DNA of 64,000 bases. Origin: Turnera subulata. Lineage: Eukaryota > Streptophyta > Magnoliopsida > Malpighiales > Passifloraceae. Positions 22,656 through 34,055 of this stretch are shown piece by piece; positions within the stretch are counted from its first letter, which is position 1, and every line of letters begins with the position of its first letter. The notes under the pieces are model-generated. The model ran no database searches. It was not told the DNA's origin and saw only the letters and a list, made by a program, of their open reading frames with translations. The translations under genes were made by a program, and so were the position numbers. The stretch covers positions 13,966 through 77,965 of the forward strand of contig JAKUCV010003118.1 in the NCBI GenBank assembly GCA_028386065.3. Direction: 5' to 3'.

Positions 22656-22892
22656 TAATATTGATTCTTATTTTTTTTTCTCATACGGTATTCGGGTTCG
22701 GATTTGATGGGTAGCGCATCTCTATAAGGTATGATAGGTGGAGCTCTCAATGAGAATTTTATATTCATATAAAAAAAATGAGAATTTTATGTGTACATGA
22801 GGAATCGAATCCGAATCTTTGCTTAAGTGGAACCAAATTGCTTACCACTAGAACCAACCAAACTCCACATTGGTTACCTAATATTGATTCTT
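22656..22892 (-). mobile_element. SINE family 1 inserted in the TPS-3 promoter
   Basis: TAATATTGATTCTT is present at 22656-22669 and 22879-22892 as a perfect 14-bp target duplication around a 209-bp insert. On minus the insert shows a box A-like AGTGGTAAGCAATTTGG and box B-like GGATTCGATTCC. It ends in poly(A), seen as a T-run at 22672. The equivalent point in the relic promoter at 25965-26195 is uninterrupted. It lies 100-340 bp before the TPS-3 ATG. Confidence 0.75.
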
Positions 22893-22920
22893 TCCTATTC
22901 AGTTCTGGTTTTTTCATCCT

Positions 22921-22930
22921 AAATAAATAT
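22921..22930 (+). promoter_or_regulatory. TATA-like element of TPS-3
   Basis: AAATAAATAT, 65 bp before the ATG, within a block also found at 26120-26150 (TATAAATATCCATGCATGG). Confidence 0.45.
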
Positions 22931-22994
22931 CGATGCATGGTTCACTCTCTTACTGTAAACACAGTACAGTTCAGGGAGAAGATCAAACAAAGAG

Positions 22995-25501
22995 ATGGCA
23001 GTTCAGGCAGCAGCAGATCAAGCAACTGATCAAGTACTTCGGCGAACAGTTGATTTCCATCCCTGCATTTGGGATGACTTTTTCATCCAGCAAGCGTCGT
23101 CCCAAGATAAGGTGAAACACTCAACTCTACATATAATTAACCTTAATTATAAAATTACCTTTTAACTAAACATACATATATAGGTTAACGAGTTAATGTT
23201 TGTTTTGAGGAGCATATCAACTCGTGCATACAAAATTTCTGTTCGTAGCATTATTGAACAAGGGCACCAAGTATATTTACATATAATAAATTAACCAAGG
23301 ATTTTAATTATCTGCACAGATGTTAATAAATGCATGGAGCGAGCAAGTTGAAGTGTTGAAGGAAGAAGTGAGGAAGATGCTGACACAAGATGCGGATCAT
23401 GATACTTTAGAGAGAGTAAAATTAGTAGATGCGGTGCTTCGACTTGGAATTGGATACCATTTTGAAAAGGAAATTGAAGAAGCATTAGAGCACATTCACA
23501 AGAGGCATCAGCATCAATACTCTGGTGATCATCAGGATCTTGTTGCTGTTGCACTTAGATTTCGGTTGCTTAGACAACATGGCTATTATGTTTCTTCTGG
23601 TAAGTAATTTCCTTTTCAAATTAAAGCCAATATCAACAGTAACCAGTATTTATTGTGAAAGTATTAACATATATTCTATATACTCTTGATCACCACGTAT
23701 ATACTCTTGTATGAACCAGAAGTTTTCAACCAATTTAAGGACGAAACAGGCAACTTCATGGAAGACCTGAGCCAAGATTTGCAAGGAATGTTAAGTCTAT
23801 ACGAGGCTTCCTTCCTGGGTATGCAAGAGGAGAAGGGACTTGATGATGCACTTGCCTTCACCAAGGCACACCTTAAGTCCATGGTTAACCAATTGCCCTC
23901 TCCTCTTGCCAAGCAAGTTAGAGATGCCCTATATCGGCCTATACACTGGAGGCTGCAGAAGCAAGAGCAATTGAATTACATCTCCCAGTACGAGCAAGAA
24001 AATGCACACAATGAAGCTGTCTTAAAGCTAGCAAAGCTTGATTTTAATATAGTGCAAGCTCTGTACCAGGAGGAGTTCAGTGATTTGTCAAAGTAAGCCA
24101 ATTTTTAAAAAATTTTCCCTACCACACCCTAGCTAAACAAAGAGAGTTATAAGAAAGACGATAATTTTTCTTTTTGAACGTATGTGCATTCATGAATTTA
24201 TATAACAAGAGATATGTATGCATTTTTGTAATTAGGTGGCGGATAGAGATAGATTTCAAACGAAAAATACCTTTTGCTCGGGATAGAATGGTTGAGAACT
24301 ACTATTGGGCATTAGCTGTGTTTCCTGAGCCAGAACATGGCTTTTGCCGAATAACTTTTACCAAATGGGCTGTGATTGCTACGATTCTGGATGACATGCA
24401 CGATGCCTATGGTACCTTTGATGAGCTTCAGCTATTCATTAACACCATTGAAAGGTTTCTGCTCTATCCTTTATATATATATATACACCTTTCTCTCTAT
24501 AGAATATATTGCAATAGCGTTGAAGGCAAACCAAGTTATATACATCTATATATACTTGGAGTATATCCTTAATTTTCAGGTGGGATACGAGCATGGATGA
24601 TCTCCCAGAGTACATGAAGCACTGTTTTGAGTTATTGCTAAGATGCCTTAAAGAATATGAGGAAGAAACAACCAAGAGAGGAAGACCCTATTGTGCAGAA
24701 TATTTGAAAGAAGCGGTAAAGTATCTTTGCCGCCTATGTTATATATTTATGTTGACATGTAATTTTAATGCAATTCCATGGAATTATATTCCATATTGCC
24801 TCAGGTAATTATGCTAGTTAAGTCCTACTTCAAAGAAGCCACATGGTTCAAGGGAGGCCATGTTCCTCCAGTGGAGGAGTATAGACAAAACGGGGCTATT
24901 AGTTGTGATCTGATTTTGTTTACAACCGCATGTGTTGGATGCATGAACGATGCTTCAAAGGAGGTCTTCTACTGGTTAAATTCAGTGCCTAAGATATTAA
25001 TAACTGCAGGCGATCATTGCAGGCTCATGGATGATATTGCAACCCACGAGGTACACACACACACACATATATATAGTGATTTGTTGCTGCTTTAATTAGA
25101 ATGCAAAAGTAGTAGTATATAGAGATTAAATTAACTGAGATGTTTAAATATTCACTAGTATGTGTTTAATGATATCGAAACTAATGCAGTTTGAGCAGAA
25201 GAGGGGACATGTTGCCTCGGTTGTTGAATGCTATATGAAGGAACATGGAGTGTCCAAGGAAGAAGCACACATTGAACTACAGAAGTTTATCGAAAGCGAT
25301 TGGAAGATTATGAATGAAGAACTTGTTAGAGAAACTTCTGCTGCTACCATCCCCAAGAAAATACTGAGAACTTTGTTAAATTATCTCCGGACAATGGAAG
25401 CATTGTACAAGGACGGGTTTGATGCTTTTACAGATGCCAAAACTGTGACAAAAGAGGTCCTGACGACCTTGCTAGTGACTCCCATACCCGTCGAAGCATG
25501 A
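22995..25501 (+). CDS. TPS-3: complete TPS-a-type (sesqui)terpene synthase
   Basis: Exons: 22995-23111, 23320-23599, 23720-24092, 24236-24454, 24580-24715, 24805-25050 and 25190-25501. They join to 560 codons plus TGA with no frame break. Motifs: RRx8W (R16, R17, W26) near the N-terminus, RDR at 272-274, DDMHD at 309-313, and DDIATHEFE at 451-459 with the full ligand set. No transit peptide precedes RRx8W, so a cytosolic farnesyl diphosphate cyclase is expected; the product is unknown. The closest relative here is TPS-8 (63495, exon 1 nearly identical). Exon-7 relics of this lineage occur near 6511, 43910 and 54855. A poly(A) signal AATAAA is at about 25553. Confidence 0.93.
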
Positions 25502-25964
25502 AGCTGCAGGAACTTATGATCATGATCTGTTACTTTTTAGTAGTTTTAAGGAAATAAATGGGCCTCTCCTTCTTTGGAGGCTTTTAATTTCTATGTATCA
25601 TTTTACTTTAATGCATTTTGGTGTTCATTTTTCTGTACTGCTTGAAGTTATTTGTTTAATAAACTTAAGGATGAAGTTGCAATTCAAGCAAGAGCAAAAA
25701 AAAAAAGAAGAAAGAAACAGTAGCCGAAAGTAAGCCTAGCCCAAAAGTAAATCAACAGACAGGCCTACAGTATGACACATGGGCCAGTAGCTATCAATCA
25801 GATCCATAAAAGTGAGATAAGGGACAAAAAGGACAATAATATTTTTTTTCCTTGTCGAAAAAGGGACAATAATATAAAGTAAGGCTAGCTAAATTACAAA
25901 ATATGGTACTAGCTACTTCTTCTTTTTTTATTTTTTTTTCTCGAGGTTAGTACTTCATTTGGGA
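25502..25964. other. TPS-3 3' flank
   Basis: No gene. 25735-25800 again resembles 14680-14790 and 20620-20720 (GCCTAGCCCAAA, ACACATGGGCC), a recurring block in this cluster. Confidence 0.5.
25831..25875. mobile_element. Micro-insertion with perfect 12-bp repeats
   Basis: GGACAATAATAT at 25831-25842 and 25864-25875 flanks a T-run followed by CCTTGTCGAAAAAG. Confidence 0.6.
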
Positions 25965-26195
25965 TTATATATATATGCTACTTCGTACGTGCCCGACATA
26001 CTGCAAGATGCATCATATGAACATGATGCATCGTTATTATTTTCTTCTTATGTCATATTTGATTCCGTCCTTTTCAGTTCTGGTTTTCTTTTTAATATAT
26101 ATAAAAATTTCCATCCTATATAAATATCCATGCATGGTTCACTCTCTTCCTATAAACACCACCAACCAGTTTTTCAATTACTGGTTATCTATCTA
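25965..26195 (+). pseudogene. Promoter relic of a lost TPS-3-like gene
   Basis: Matches the TPS-3 upstream region (CATACTGCAAGATGCATCAT, TTCAGTTCTGGTTTT, ATGCATGGTTCACTCTCTT) and, at its end, the TPS-8 leader (ACCAGTTTTTCAATTACTGG against 63434-63453). No TPS coding exon follows before the sequence changes at about 26200. Confidence 0.6.
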
Positions 26196-26735
26196 AGAAA
26201 CCAGTATGCCCTGTATTACGGGTGATATATACCGACTTTTTCGAAAGCCTAATTTTCCGACCGATGCCGTGCCATATTTCCTCTTGTGCCGATCGGCATG
26301 ATATCGACTGACACCGATGTTGGTTTGGTCGGCATCAGCATTAACCGAACTCTTAAAAACACCTTACATCTCATAACAAAACCAATAAACACAAAACAAA
26401 GAACAAATTTGCAATTGCATCAATCAATATCCAGAAATCCAACAACGATTACACGTACAGATTACAAATAATTATAATAAAATAAGATACATATACTTAC
26501 ATATACTGATCAATTGATATTGGCAGAAAATAGTGAAAATTTGGGTATTAAAGTTTCAATTGGGGAATTGGGGCATTAGGGTTTGAATCAAATTGGGAAT
26601 TGAGGATTAAATTGGGCATCGAGTTTGGGCACCATGAAATCCTTACCCATCAAATCAGACCCCAAACACAACCAAAACCCTCTCCTCATCTAAACATAGT
26701 TCATCTGGGGGGCAATTATTTCTATCTATAAAATA
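26196..26735. other. Spacer of unknown origin
   Basis: Sequence after 26200 (GCCGATCGGCATGATATC, TTGGTTTGGTCGGCATCAG) is unlike anything else here and has short internal inverted words. No coding signal and no element ends were identified. Confidence 0.35.
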
Positions 26736-26736
26736 C

Positions 26737-26746
26737 AGGACCATAT
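26737..26746 (+). promoter_or_regulatory. TATA box of the TPS-4 remnant
   Basis: TATAAAATAC, followed by CAGGACCATATGCAAGCATTC as in the TPS-1/5/6 promoters. Confidence 0.5.
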
Positions 26747-26851
26747 GCAAGCATTCTAAGAGCACAAAGGTCTAAGTTGCAATAACTCATATCAAGAAAA
26801 AAAAAAAATCTAAGCTCCAACAAACTTGGAACTTCTGTGTGTAAGGAAGAG

Positions 26852-27085
26852 ATGGCCCTTCAAGGAGCTGATGAAGTTCGCCGGAGTGGAAATTACCACC
26901 CCTCTGTATGGGGTGACTTCGTCCTAAACCGAGAGCCCGTAAACAAGGTGAAACAGCAACTATTTCTCTGTTCTTTCTTTTGAATTCCTGCTATTTTTTT
27001 TTGAAGTGCATGCATAATTAATAGTAGTCAAGAATCCGAGATATTACCCAGATGTTTTTTTCTGAGAATCAATATTACACAGATG
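26852..27085 (+). pseudogene. TPS-4: exon 1 fragment of a TPS-1/5/6-type gene
   Basis: 26852-26947 encodes a clean 32-residue first exon (MALQGADEVRRSGNYHPSVW onward, RRx8W intact) with a GTGAAAC donor. Intron 1 follows normally to about 27085, where exon 2 should begin; only ATGCTAGT remains before non-TPS DNA. An hAT-like element starts 33 bp later and no other exon appears before 28700. The gene is a 5' stub with a plausible promoter, so a short transcript is possible. Confidence 0.8.
27041..27085. mobile_element. Micro-insertion in the TPS-4 intron
   Basis: ATATTACCCAGATG (27041-27054) and ATATTACACAGATG (27072-27085) flank a T-run and CTGAGAATCA. The repeat is the intron 1/exon 2 boundary itself, so the insertion duplicated the splice acceptor. 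Confidence 0.65.
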
Positions 27086-27117
27086 CTAGTCACAAAAATA
27101 AAAATATATCTGCATCG

Positions 27118-27823
27118 CAGCGGCGGATGCACGGTGTAGTCAGCGTAGGCAGGTGACTACACTGGGCTCCAATAAAAAAAAAAAGAATTTAGTCTCAAAT
27201 TTTTTAACCCATAGCACTCTTTTTGCCTACACTGAATTTTGAAAAAAATAATATCCCATAAGCCTAGTCCAAGTAATAAAACTACAAACTGTTTTTGTAT
27301 ACAACTTGAGATTAATTCGGTGCTTTTGCTGCTACTTAATAGGAAGTTATCCATTATGAATAAGTTAATAATTTTTTTCCCAAACAATCCCTCCCTTCCT
27401 CTTTCTTGTATCTATTATTTTCGTTTTCCTTTTTTTACTCACCTTCAATCTTTTAAAACTCCAGCATCATCAAGATTTTGTCAAATCAATCTCATCACAC
27501 CAGATTATCAAAGAAAATTAGTTAATCCGTTCAGTTTTTTGCTTTTTTTTCATTCTTTGTAATTTCAGTTATATAATATATTAATTAAAAATAATTTTCT
27601 AATTTTTTATTCTAGTGACGGAAAGATATTTTCAAAGAAAAGAATTAAAGATTTCGTCTACTACTTCTAATTCTTTACCTAATATATCTGAATAAGCACA
27701 ATGCAAAAAAATAAACTCATTGAAAATTTGAAATTAATTCTTATATATATTTATAGTTTTTAGAATTATTTTTACTCTTTATTTTTTTGCCTACGCTAGA
27801 AAAAATTTATGGATCCGTCACTG
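27118..27823. mobile_element. Non-autonomous hAT-like element
   Basis: Ends are CAGCGGCGGATGCAC and, reversed, CAGTGACGGATCCAT, the CAGNGNCGGAT type seen in many plant hAT elements. Subterminal GCCTAC(A/G)CT motifs occur on both sides. Flanks share CTGCAT (27110-27115 and 27825-27830), an imperfect candidate for the 8-bp duplication. No transposase; interior is AT-rich. Confidence 0.6.
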
Positions 27824-28775
27824 ACTGCATGGGGTGATGGGAAATGATTATCAGTTTTAGCTGCTTGTGAAACAAGCACATATGGCGAGATGCATGTGAC
27901 TTGATACCTGATTAAGGATGTCAGATCATTAGCTGTGATCTTTCTTGGTTCTAACTATAATACTAGCTAGTGTGTTTCTAGGATTATGTACATATAATTA
28001 ATGGTTAGTCAAAAACAATGGCTAAAATATATAGAGGTCATTTTTATGGTTTTGGCCAACTTCTCTCAATAAGTACCAGATGCCAGTGAGCTAGCTATAA
28101 GGATCTTCATCAATTCCAGGTCAATTTTGCACAGCGAATTATCATCAATGAAGTTTTATTCGATCATGGAAGAATAATAAATTGTTGCCTGGCTAAAGAA
28201 GCATAAAGCACGAGGCAATGGGAAAAATCCCCATATTTTTTTAATTCAACTATTAACTTTTTATTCAGATTTATTCAACTATTAAATCCTTAATTGAAAA
28301 GATATATTTTAAAAGTGATAAATGAACTATAAAAAATTGAGTTAGGTTGGGGGTTAGGAATATAGGGGAAAATTAAAGTGTTGTATTGAGATTTTGTCTA
28401 ATTAACTTTTCTTTTTTGAGAATGCCTAATTATTTTTTAACTTGGTATTCTTATTTGGTCTTTATTTAAAGACGAATTTTTAATGATTTATAAAAAAGAT
28501 TCTTTTAAATTTACACATAAACACAAAAAGTTAAAGCAGAAAAGATATATATTTTTTTAAATTGACTGAACAACTATTTGTTTTCTAATTTTTTAAAAAT
28601 AGAAAATATTAATTAATTTTTTATAACTTAAAGACAAAAATTATTTTAAGTTAAATGTTGAGAAATGTTTTTATTATATCTTGGTGCAAGATGCATGCAA
28701 TTGCATGCACATAGTCTATCCAATTATTATATGCTTTCATTTGCTGCTACCATCAAATGATCATCTAATTAATTA
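27824..28775. other. Spacer with a possible decayed TPS promoter
   Basis: 28050-28110 (GTTTTGGCCAACTTCTCTCAA, AGTACCAGATGCCAGTGAGC) weakly resembles the TATA region of TPS-1 and TPS-5. No coding exon follows; the rest is AT-rich. Confidence 0.35.
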
Positions 28776-30443
28776 AGAGTAAATAGTATTTTCTGTCCTT
28801 ACACTTTATCGATTTTGCGTTTGTTGTCCCTCTTCGTTTAATTTCACTCAATGTGTCCCTGAAGTCTCGTTTTACCGGGACATGTAGTCCTTTTTTCCTG
28901 CTATACCCGGTAATTGTTGATGTGTCAGATGGGGCCCACATTCGGCTTATTTTTTAATTATTTTTTCCTTTTTCTTCATTTTTTTCTGTTTCTTAATTTT
29001 TTTCCTTTTTTTTCTTTTTCTCCCTTTCCTTTTCTTTTTTTCCATCATCGTCTCCCTCTCAATCACCCATCTCCTCTCTCTCGCCTCTCCTCACGTCACT
29101 ACACTCCCATTTCCAATCCAATTCTCCCCTCTTTGAACCTGTTGAGCCCTTGTCTGCAACTCAAGCCGCCACCCACCGCCGTCGTTCAAGACATGCTCGC
29201 CCGATCTCCCTCACTCTCAAACCCACTCGCACCCGCTCTCCCTCGATCTGCCGCCACCGATTCAGCACTGTAGCCGACACTAGCAGCGATTGTTGCCACC
29301 ATCGATTCAACATCGCGCCGCTTCTAACCCCGTCTCTTTTTCACGCCTTCGCCTTCCCCTTCCCCTTTCCTGAGCCACCGCCGCCGTGACTAACCTCGTG
29401 GGTAACGCGAGCCTTCGCCTCCACCTGCTCCTCACCACGTACACCAAGCCGGCCTCCTTTCCCAGATCGCACCACCGCAACCATCGCCGCCCTCCTTCCT
29501 CTCTCTTTTCGTCGCAGTCTAGTGACGAAGTCGCTCCTATCTCCTCTGTTCTGCTGCAGTGTGCCGCCATCAAGCCCCGTCTGAATTTGTGTGCCACAAC
29601 CCACAACTCCTCTTCCCTCAACTAGATCTACCACGGCGTGCCTTAGGGACACCTTCGTTGACCAGTGGCCGTGTTTTTTTCCAGCCGACCTTGCTGCCCT
29701 GGGCTCAATGATTTTGACGAAGTCGAGGTTTCTGGTGTTCTAGCCGAGGGTGGAGCCATGGCGCCATTGCCAAAGTAGTCGAGCAAGACGAGGAGGCTAA
29801 GGACGTTTCTAATGACGAAGGGGGTTGCTTCGTTCCGCGTAACCATGGTGCCATTGCTTTTTTTTTTAAATTCAAATTCCTTAAACGTGTTATTTGAGTT
29901 CTGTGTTGTTGGATTGATGGTGAATTTGGATTTGTGTTGGTCTGTTGTTGTCGTGGGTTGGTTTGGTGGTGTTTGGGGGAATGCTTTTGGCGCAGGTAGA
30001 TGGTCGTCAATGGCGGGTTTGAATTTGCTTGTGGGGTGTTGACTGTGGGGTGATGACTAATGAATCCAGTGATGGTAGATTGGCCCTAAGTTTAGCCGGT
30101 GAAGGTTTGTGGCACGGTAATTGTGTTGCTGGTCGGGTTTTAGAGGTTGGGTGTTGGTGGATGAGGAATTCTGGTGGTTGTTGTGGCCTGTGGGATTTTC
30201 ACAATGATTTTTTAAAAAAATTCGGGAAGTTCAGAGTGATGGTGGTTTTGAGATTTTGTTAAAAGATGAATTTATTTTTTATTACAAAACTGATTTTATT
30301 TTAATTCAAAAAAATTTAGGAAATTAAATTAGGAGAAAGAACACAGAAGAAAAAATAAAAAATGGCAACCCATGGGCCCCACCAAACACGTGTCACTACG
30401 TTAACAATCCACCGGTTGTAGGCTGTAAAAAGGACAATATGTC

Positions 30444-33400
30444 TGAGACGCCCCGACCCGTATTTACCGTACACAGTAAACTCGTGCCGGAACTGTGACA
30501 ACCCAGCCCAACAAGGCCTAACATACAGTGTATAAGGCATAACCCTGGCTCAACAGCCCAAAAGTATAAACAATAATATGGCCCTACGGTCCAACATCAA
30601 TAACATCAATAATAATGAAACTGGCCCAATGGCCCAACAACAATAACAATATGCACAGCGGAAGACTTAAACTCACTAACACTGTATGCGACACATGCAA
30701 TCTATGGATCCAAGCCTGTCCAAGGGAAACGCTGCAGCCTGTCTGGAATGCACCAAGCCTGTACATGAAACAACTCATCCTACGGGATGAAACCCCGCAG
30801 GCGAGGGGTGAGTCCGAAGCGCTCACCGACGAAAGATAAACAGTGATATATTCAACCATAACACTTTCGAAGTAAAACAACCATCAAACAGATGAAACTA
30901 CACACACAACACGACAGAGGAATCTAAATCAAGCAACGCATCAAGGAATCTAACACAACTAACATGTCAAAGGAATCTCACTAAATCACATCAAAGCCAA
31001 GACCAAAAGATTACTTATTAATTTTTATTACCAATTTTATCTCCCGGGCCCTGTCACTGGACAAGCTAGGGTCGTACCTGGTTATTAACTAATTCTGGAT
31101 GCCAGGCCCCACCACAATCCGGGATCAACATCCCCATATCACAAATTCGGGATCAACATCCCAATATCTCAAATCCGGGGTCAACACCCCAATATCACAA
31201 ATCCGGGATCAACATCCCAATATCACAAATCCGGGGTCAACACCCCAACCAACAAACCCTCTGGCAAGACACCACAGAACTAGTCTCTAACCATCTAGTC
31301 GTACCACTACTTTCCAAGTGACAATTATATCATCATCTCACTTTCAGTACCAGTTCCATTTCCAATACTCATTATTCTTTTCCAAATTATCCACATTGAC
31401 CATTTCGTCATTATCCTCTACACAATATCACAAATCCAATAACAGAGTCTGACATCAACAACAACAACATCACAGCAGTCATAATCATCACAGATTATTT
31501 CTCAAGCTCAACCAATCCGCAATTTCATATCACTAATTACACACAATCAACAGTACAACAATTATTCACAGTATCCACATGATCAATCCACACAGCCCAT
31601 CAACAGCAACAACATTCATGGCAATCAAATAACTAACAAGGATCATTTCAACGGTTCAATCAAACAACAAAGCATACACAGTATTACGGGCACATATCAA
31701 GGTTTATCCATCCTCACCTTGGCCGATTACTCAACTCTGAATCATCAATCGGTCCCAAGCCGGTTCAACAGAAACTGCTCGATATCGACTCCTATATAAC
31801 AAATAACAAATGCACACATAAGATGCACATAATCGGTATGTTATGATGCCAATACTACGAATTTACCCATCCCGATTACTTATCCTTTATTATTATCTTT
31901 TACCGAAAATATTTTACCGTACTTATTTCCGAATATAATTTCGGTACCACACTTTAAATAAAACTCTTCTAAAAATTTTTTCATAAAATAATATCCTTTT
32001 TCCAAAATAATATTTACCATAATTTTTCCAAAAAATAACAACCTATTAATAATTTTCATAAAATATTTATCTAGTATTTATCTTTTTCTAAATATATATA
32101 ATAATATCTTCCAACATAAAATATAATAACTTTTAATTTCCAAAGTACATATTTATATATTTCCCAAAGGTGACATATATTTCCAACTATAATAATATCA
32201 ACATAATTCTTTATTTTTTGTAAATATAAATTATGCATACCATATATATCTTTCCAAAGGTAATTCCATAGTTTTTTTTTAGAAAAACAACAACTTATAT
32301 ATAATTTTTCCAGGGTATATACGTTATGGTATAAAACATAATAATTATTTCCAAAACCTGATTTAATTTTCCAAAATATAAGTATTTATATTTTCCATAA
32401 TTATATATTTATTTTATATTCATTATTATTATTTTTTTAATTAAATCGGACTGGGCCTTACTGTGCAGCCCATGTCCAGAAACCCACGCCTTCACAGTCA
32501 GCCCACAACCCATCAGCCCATACTAAACACCTAAGCCCAACTATGAGCCCAAAAGCATACCTAGCCCAAAACTGCACAACCCAAACCCATCAGCATCTCG
32601 GGTTGACCCGCGACCCAGACCCACAAACCGGGTCATCATCTTCCTCACCCCAAACGCAGCTGGCGGCGCGGAAGGGTGTGCAGGCGGGCGAGGAGGAGGT
32701 GCGTCGTCGGCTGCGAGGCAAGGCGAGGAAGGGGCGCCGCGAAGGGGAAAGGGGGAACGGACTCGGGTCGTCGCGTCACCGGGTCGGCTTCGTCCGGGCA
32801 GTGCACAGCCGGCCTGGCGCGTCGGCGGCGTCGAGTGGAGGAGGAGAAGAAGACGGGAAGGAGATGCAGGCGACGGTGGCTGCCTTGGTCGTCGCGGCGG
32901 CTGTGCTGAAGCAACTCGAGGAGGGAGAGGACTGGAGGCGGCGAGGGGGCCGTGGCTCCTGTTGCTTCTCTTCTCCTTTTCTTTTTTTTTTCTTTCCTTT
33001 CTTTTCCGTTTCTCTTTTTTTCTTCTTCTTTTTTTTCTTATTCTTTTCCTTCTCTTCTATTTTTCTTTCCGGCTCCTCTTTTTTTTGTTCCCTTTCTTTT
33101 TCTCTCTTTTTCTTTTCTCTTCTTCTCTTCTTCTGCTCCTTCTTCCTCTGCTTCCTTTCTTTTATAAACGGTTGATTACTGTGCAGCGTGTGACTCCTCA
33201 ATAATGCAGCCTGTCTGCATTACAGAGCGAGTCCGATCCGGACCAGAAAATAACAGATACCTCCTTAGTTATTTTCCGGTGTGATTTTCCGAGAAATTCC
33301 GAAACCCGAAAAATACCAACTTAGGTTCGAAATATCCGCGGGAAAATCACGAGCGCGGGAAAAACCTCGGTTTCGAAAAACGACTCCCGATTTACCTTGA

Positions 33401-33491
33401 ATTAATTACCCAAGATTGATTCAACAGTAAATCACAGTAAATAGACTTTTACAGTCCGGTAAAAATCCAATTTTTTACCCGGGCTGTTACA
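30444..33491 (-). repeat. 3' LTR (minus) of the gypsy element
   Basis: 3048 bp, TGTAACA...GTCTCA on minus. Contains the hairpin array (31116-31250), a long AT-rich zone (31850-32440), a GC-rich zone (32640-32960) and a pyrimidine tract (32970-33160). Frames through these zones are compositional, not genes. Confidence 0.9.
31116..31250. repeat. 28-bp tandem hairpin array in the left LTR
   Basis: Five units each hold a 5-bp stem and 4-nt loop: GGGATCAACATCCC or GGGGTCAACACCCC. The A-T pair of one type is a G-C pair in the other, so pairing is kept. Confidence 0.8.
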
Positions 33492-33634
33492 GTCTACCCA
33501 CCTTAAAAAGAATTTCGTCCCCGAAATTCTGTCTTATCCGTGGGTCCTACCTCGATAAGCTTCTGGCACACTCTGCCAGGTATCCAACTTCAACATGAGA
33601 TACCGCTTATACCCTTAAGCGACATCTCATCCGC

Positions 33635-33643
33635 TTATAAATA
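33635..33643 (+). promoter_or_regulatory. TATA box before antisense ORF A
   Basis: TTATAAATA, 35 bp before the ATG at 33678, on the strand opposite to the retrotransposon. Confidence 0.45.
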
Positions 33644-33677
33644 CCAAACCTCACAGCTGAGACATTCACTCTCAGCC

Positions 33678-34055
33678 ATGGACTCTCCACTTCGTTCTCG
33701 AACGACCTCAGACTCCGAGAACAACAGCTACATCGGCGGCACAACTTTCCCGACAAGCTCCGATGAAGAGCCTCCAAAGAAGCGGTTCAAGATGAACATC
33801 ATCGGTCTGGAGGAGCACATGGTGGTCTCCCCAAAGCGACGGAAGAAGAGTGCCGGCAAGAAAGCTGAGGACAAGAAAGGCAAAGCGGTAGCTGAAAGCA
33901 GCACTCCGCAACAGAAGTTGACGCAGCTGAACGTCTCCCTGAGGAAGATCAGCTCGGCGGTGGCACAGATTGAACTGGCGTGTGCAGAGCTGTTCCCTCA
34001 CCTGAGGAACGTCCAAAACCTTGTAAAAGATCTTGAGAAGCAAGTAGCTCCGTAG
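33678..34055 (+). CDS. Antisense ORF A: 125-aa basic protein of unknown family
   Basis: ATG at 33678 in context GCCATGG; the frame is also open upstream to 33540, but without an ATG. The N-terminal third is Ser/Thr-rich, then come two basic clusters (PPKKRFK and SPKRRKKSAGKK) resembling a bipartite nuclear localisation signal. The C-terminal half (about residues 75-120) has the heptad pattern of a coiled coil, ending LVKDLEKQVAP. Codon composition is GC-rich against an AT-rich surround. A TATA box lies 35 bp upstream and AATAAA 35 bp after the stop, giving the layout of a compact gene. No family is recognised. It could be captured host sequence or an accessory gene of the element. Confidence 0.5.
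   Translation: MDSPLRSRTTSDSENNSYIGGTTFPTSSDEEPPKKRFKMNIIGLEEHMVVSPKRRKKSAGKKAEDKKGKAVAESSTPQQKLTQLNVSLRKISSAVAQIELACAELFPHLRNVQNLVKDLEKQVAP

Noticed and set aside
22778..23115. Frames overlapping TPS-3 exon 1
   Set aside because: They run through the SINE and across the exon in other frames; the true start at 22995 is fixed by the RRx8W exon and its donor site.
29150..29652. Overlapping GC-rich frames on both strands in TIR element B
   Set aside because: Both strands are open because of composition; no domain or codon periodicity was convincing. Kept only as possible captured DNA.
31116..31250. 28-bp repeats resembling a CRISPR array
   Set aside because: There are no unique spacers, no cas genes, and the array lies in an LTR of a plant retrotransposon.
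32543..33201. Long open frames in the gypsy LTR (also at 38056-38722)
   Set aside because: They cross GC-rich and poly-pyrimidine tracts giving runs of Phe, Ser and Lys, are open on both strands, and match no protein.
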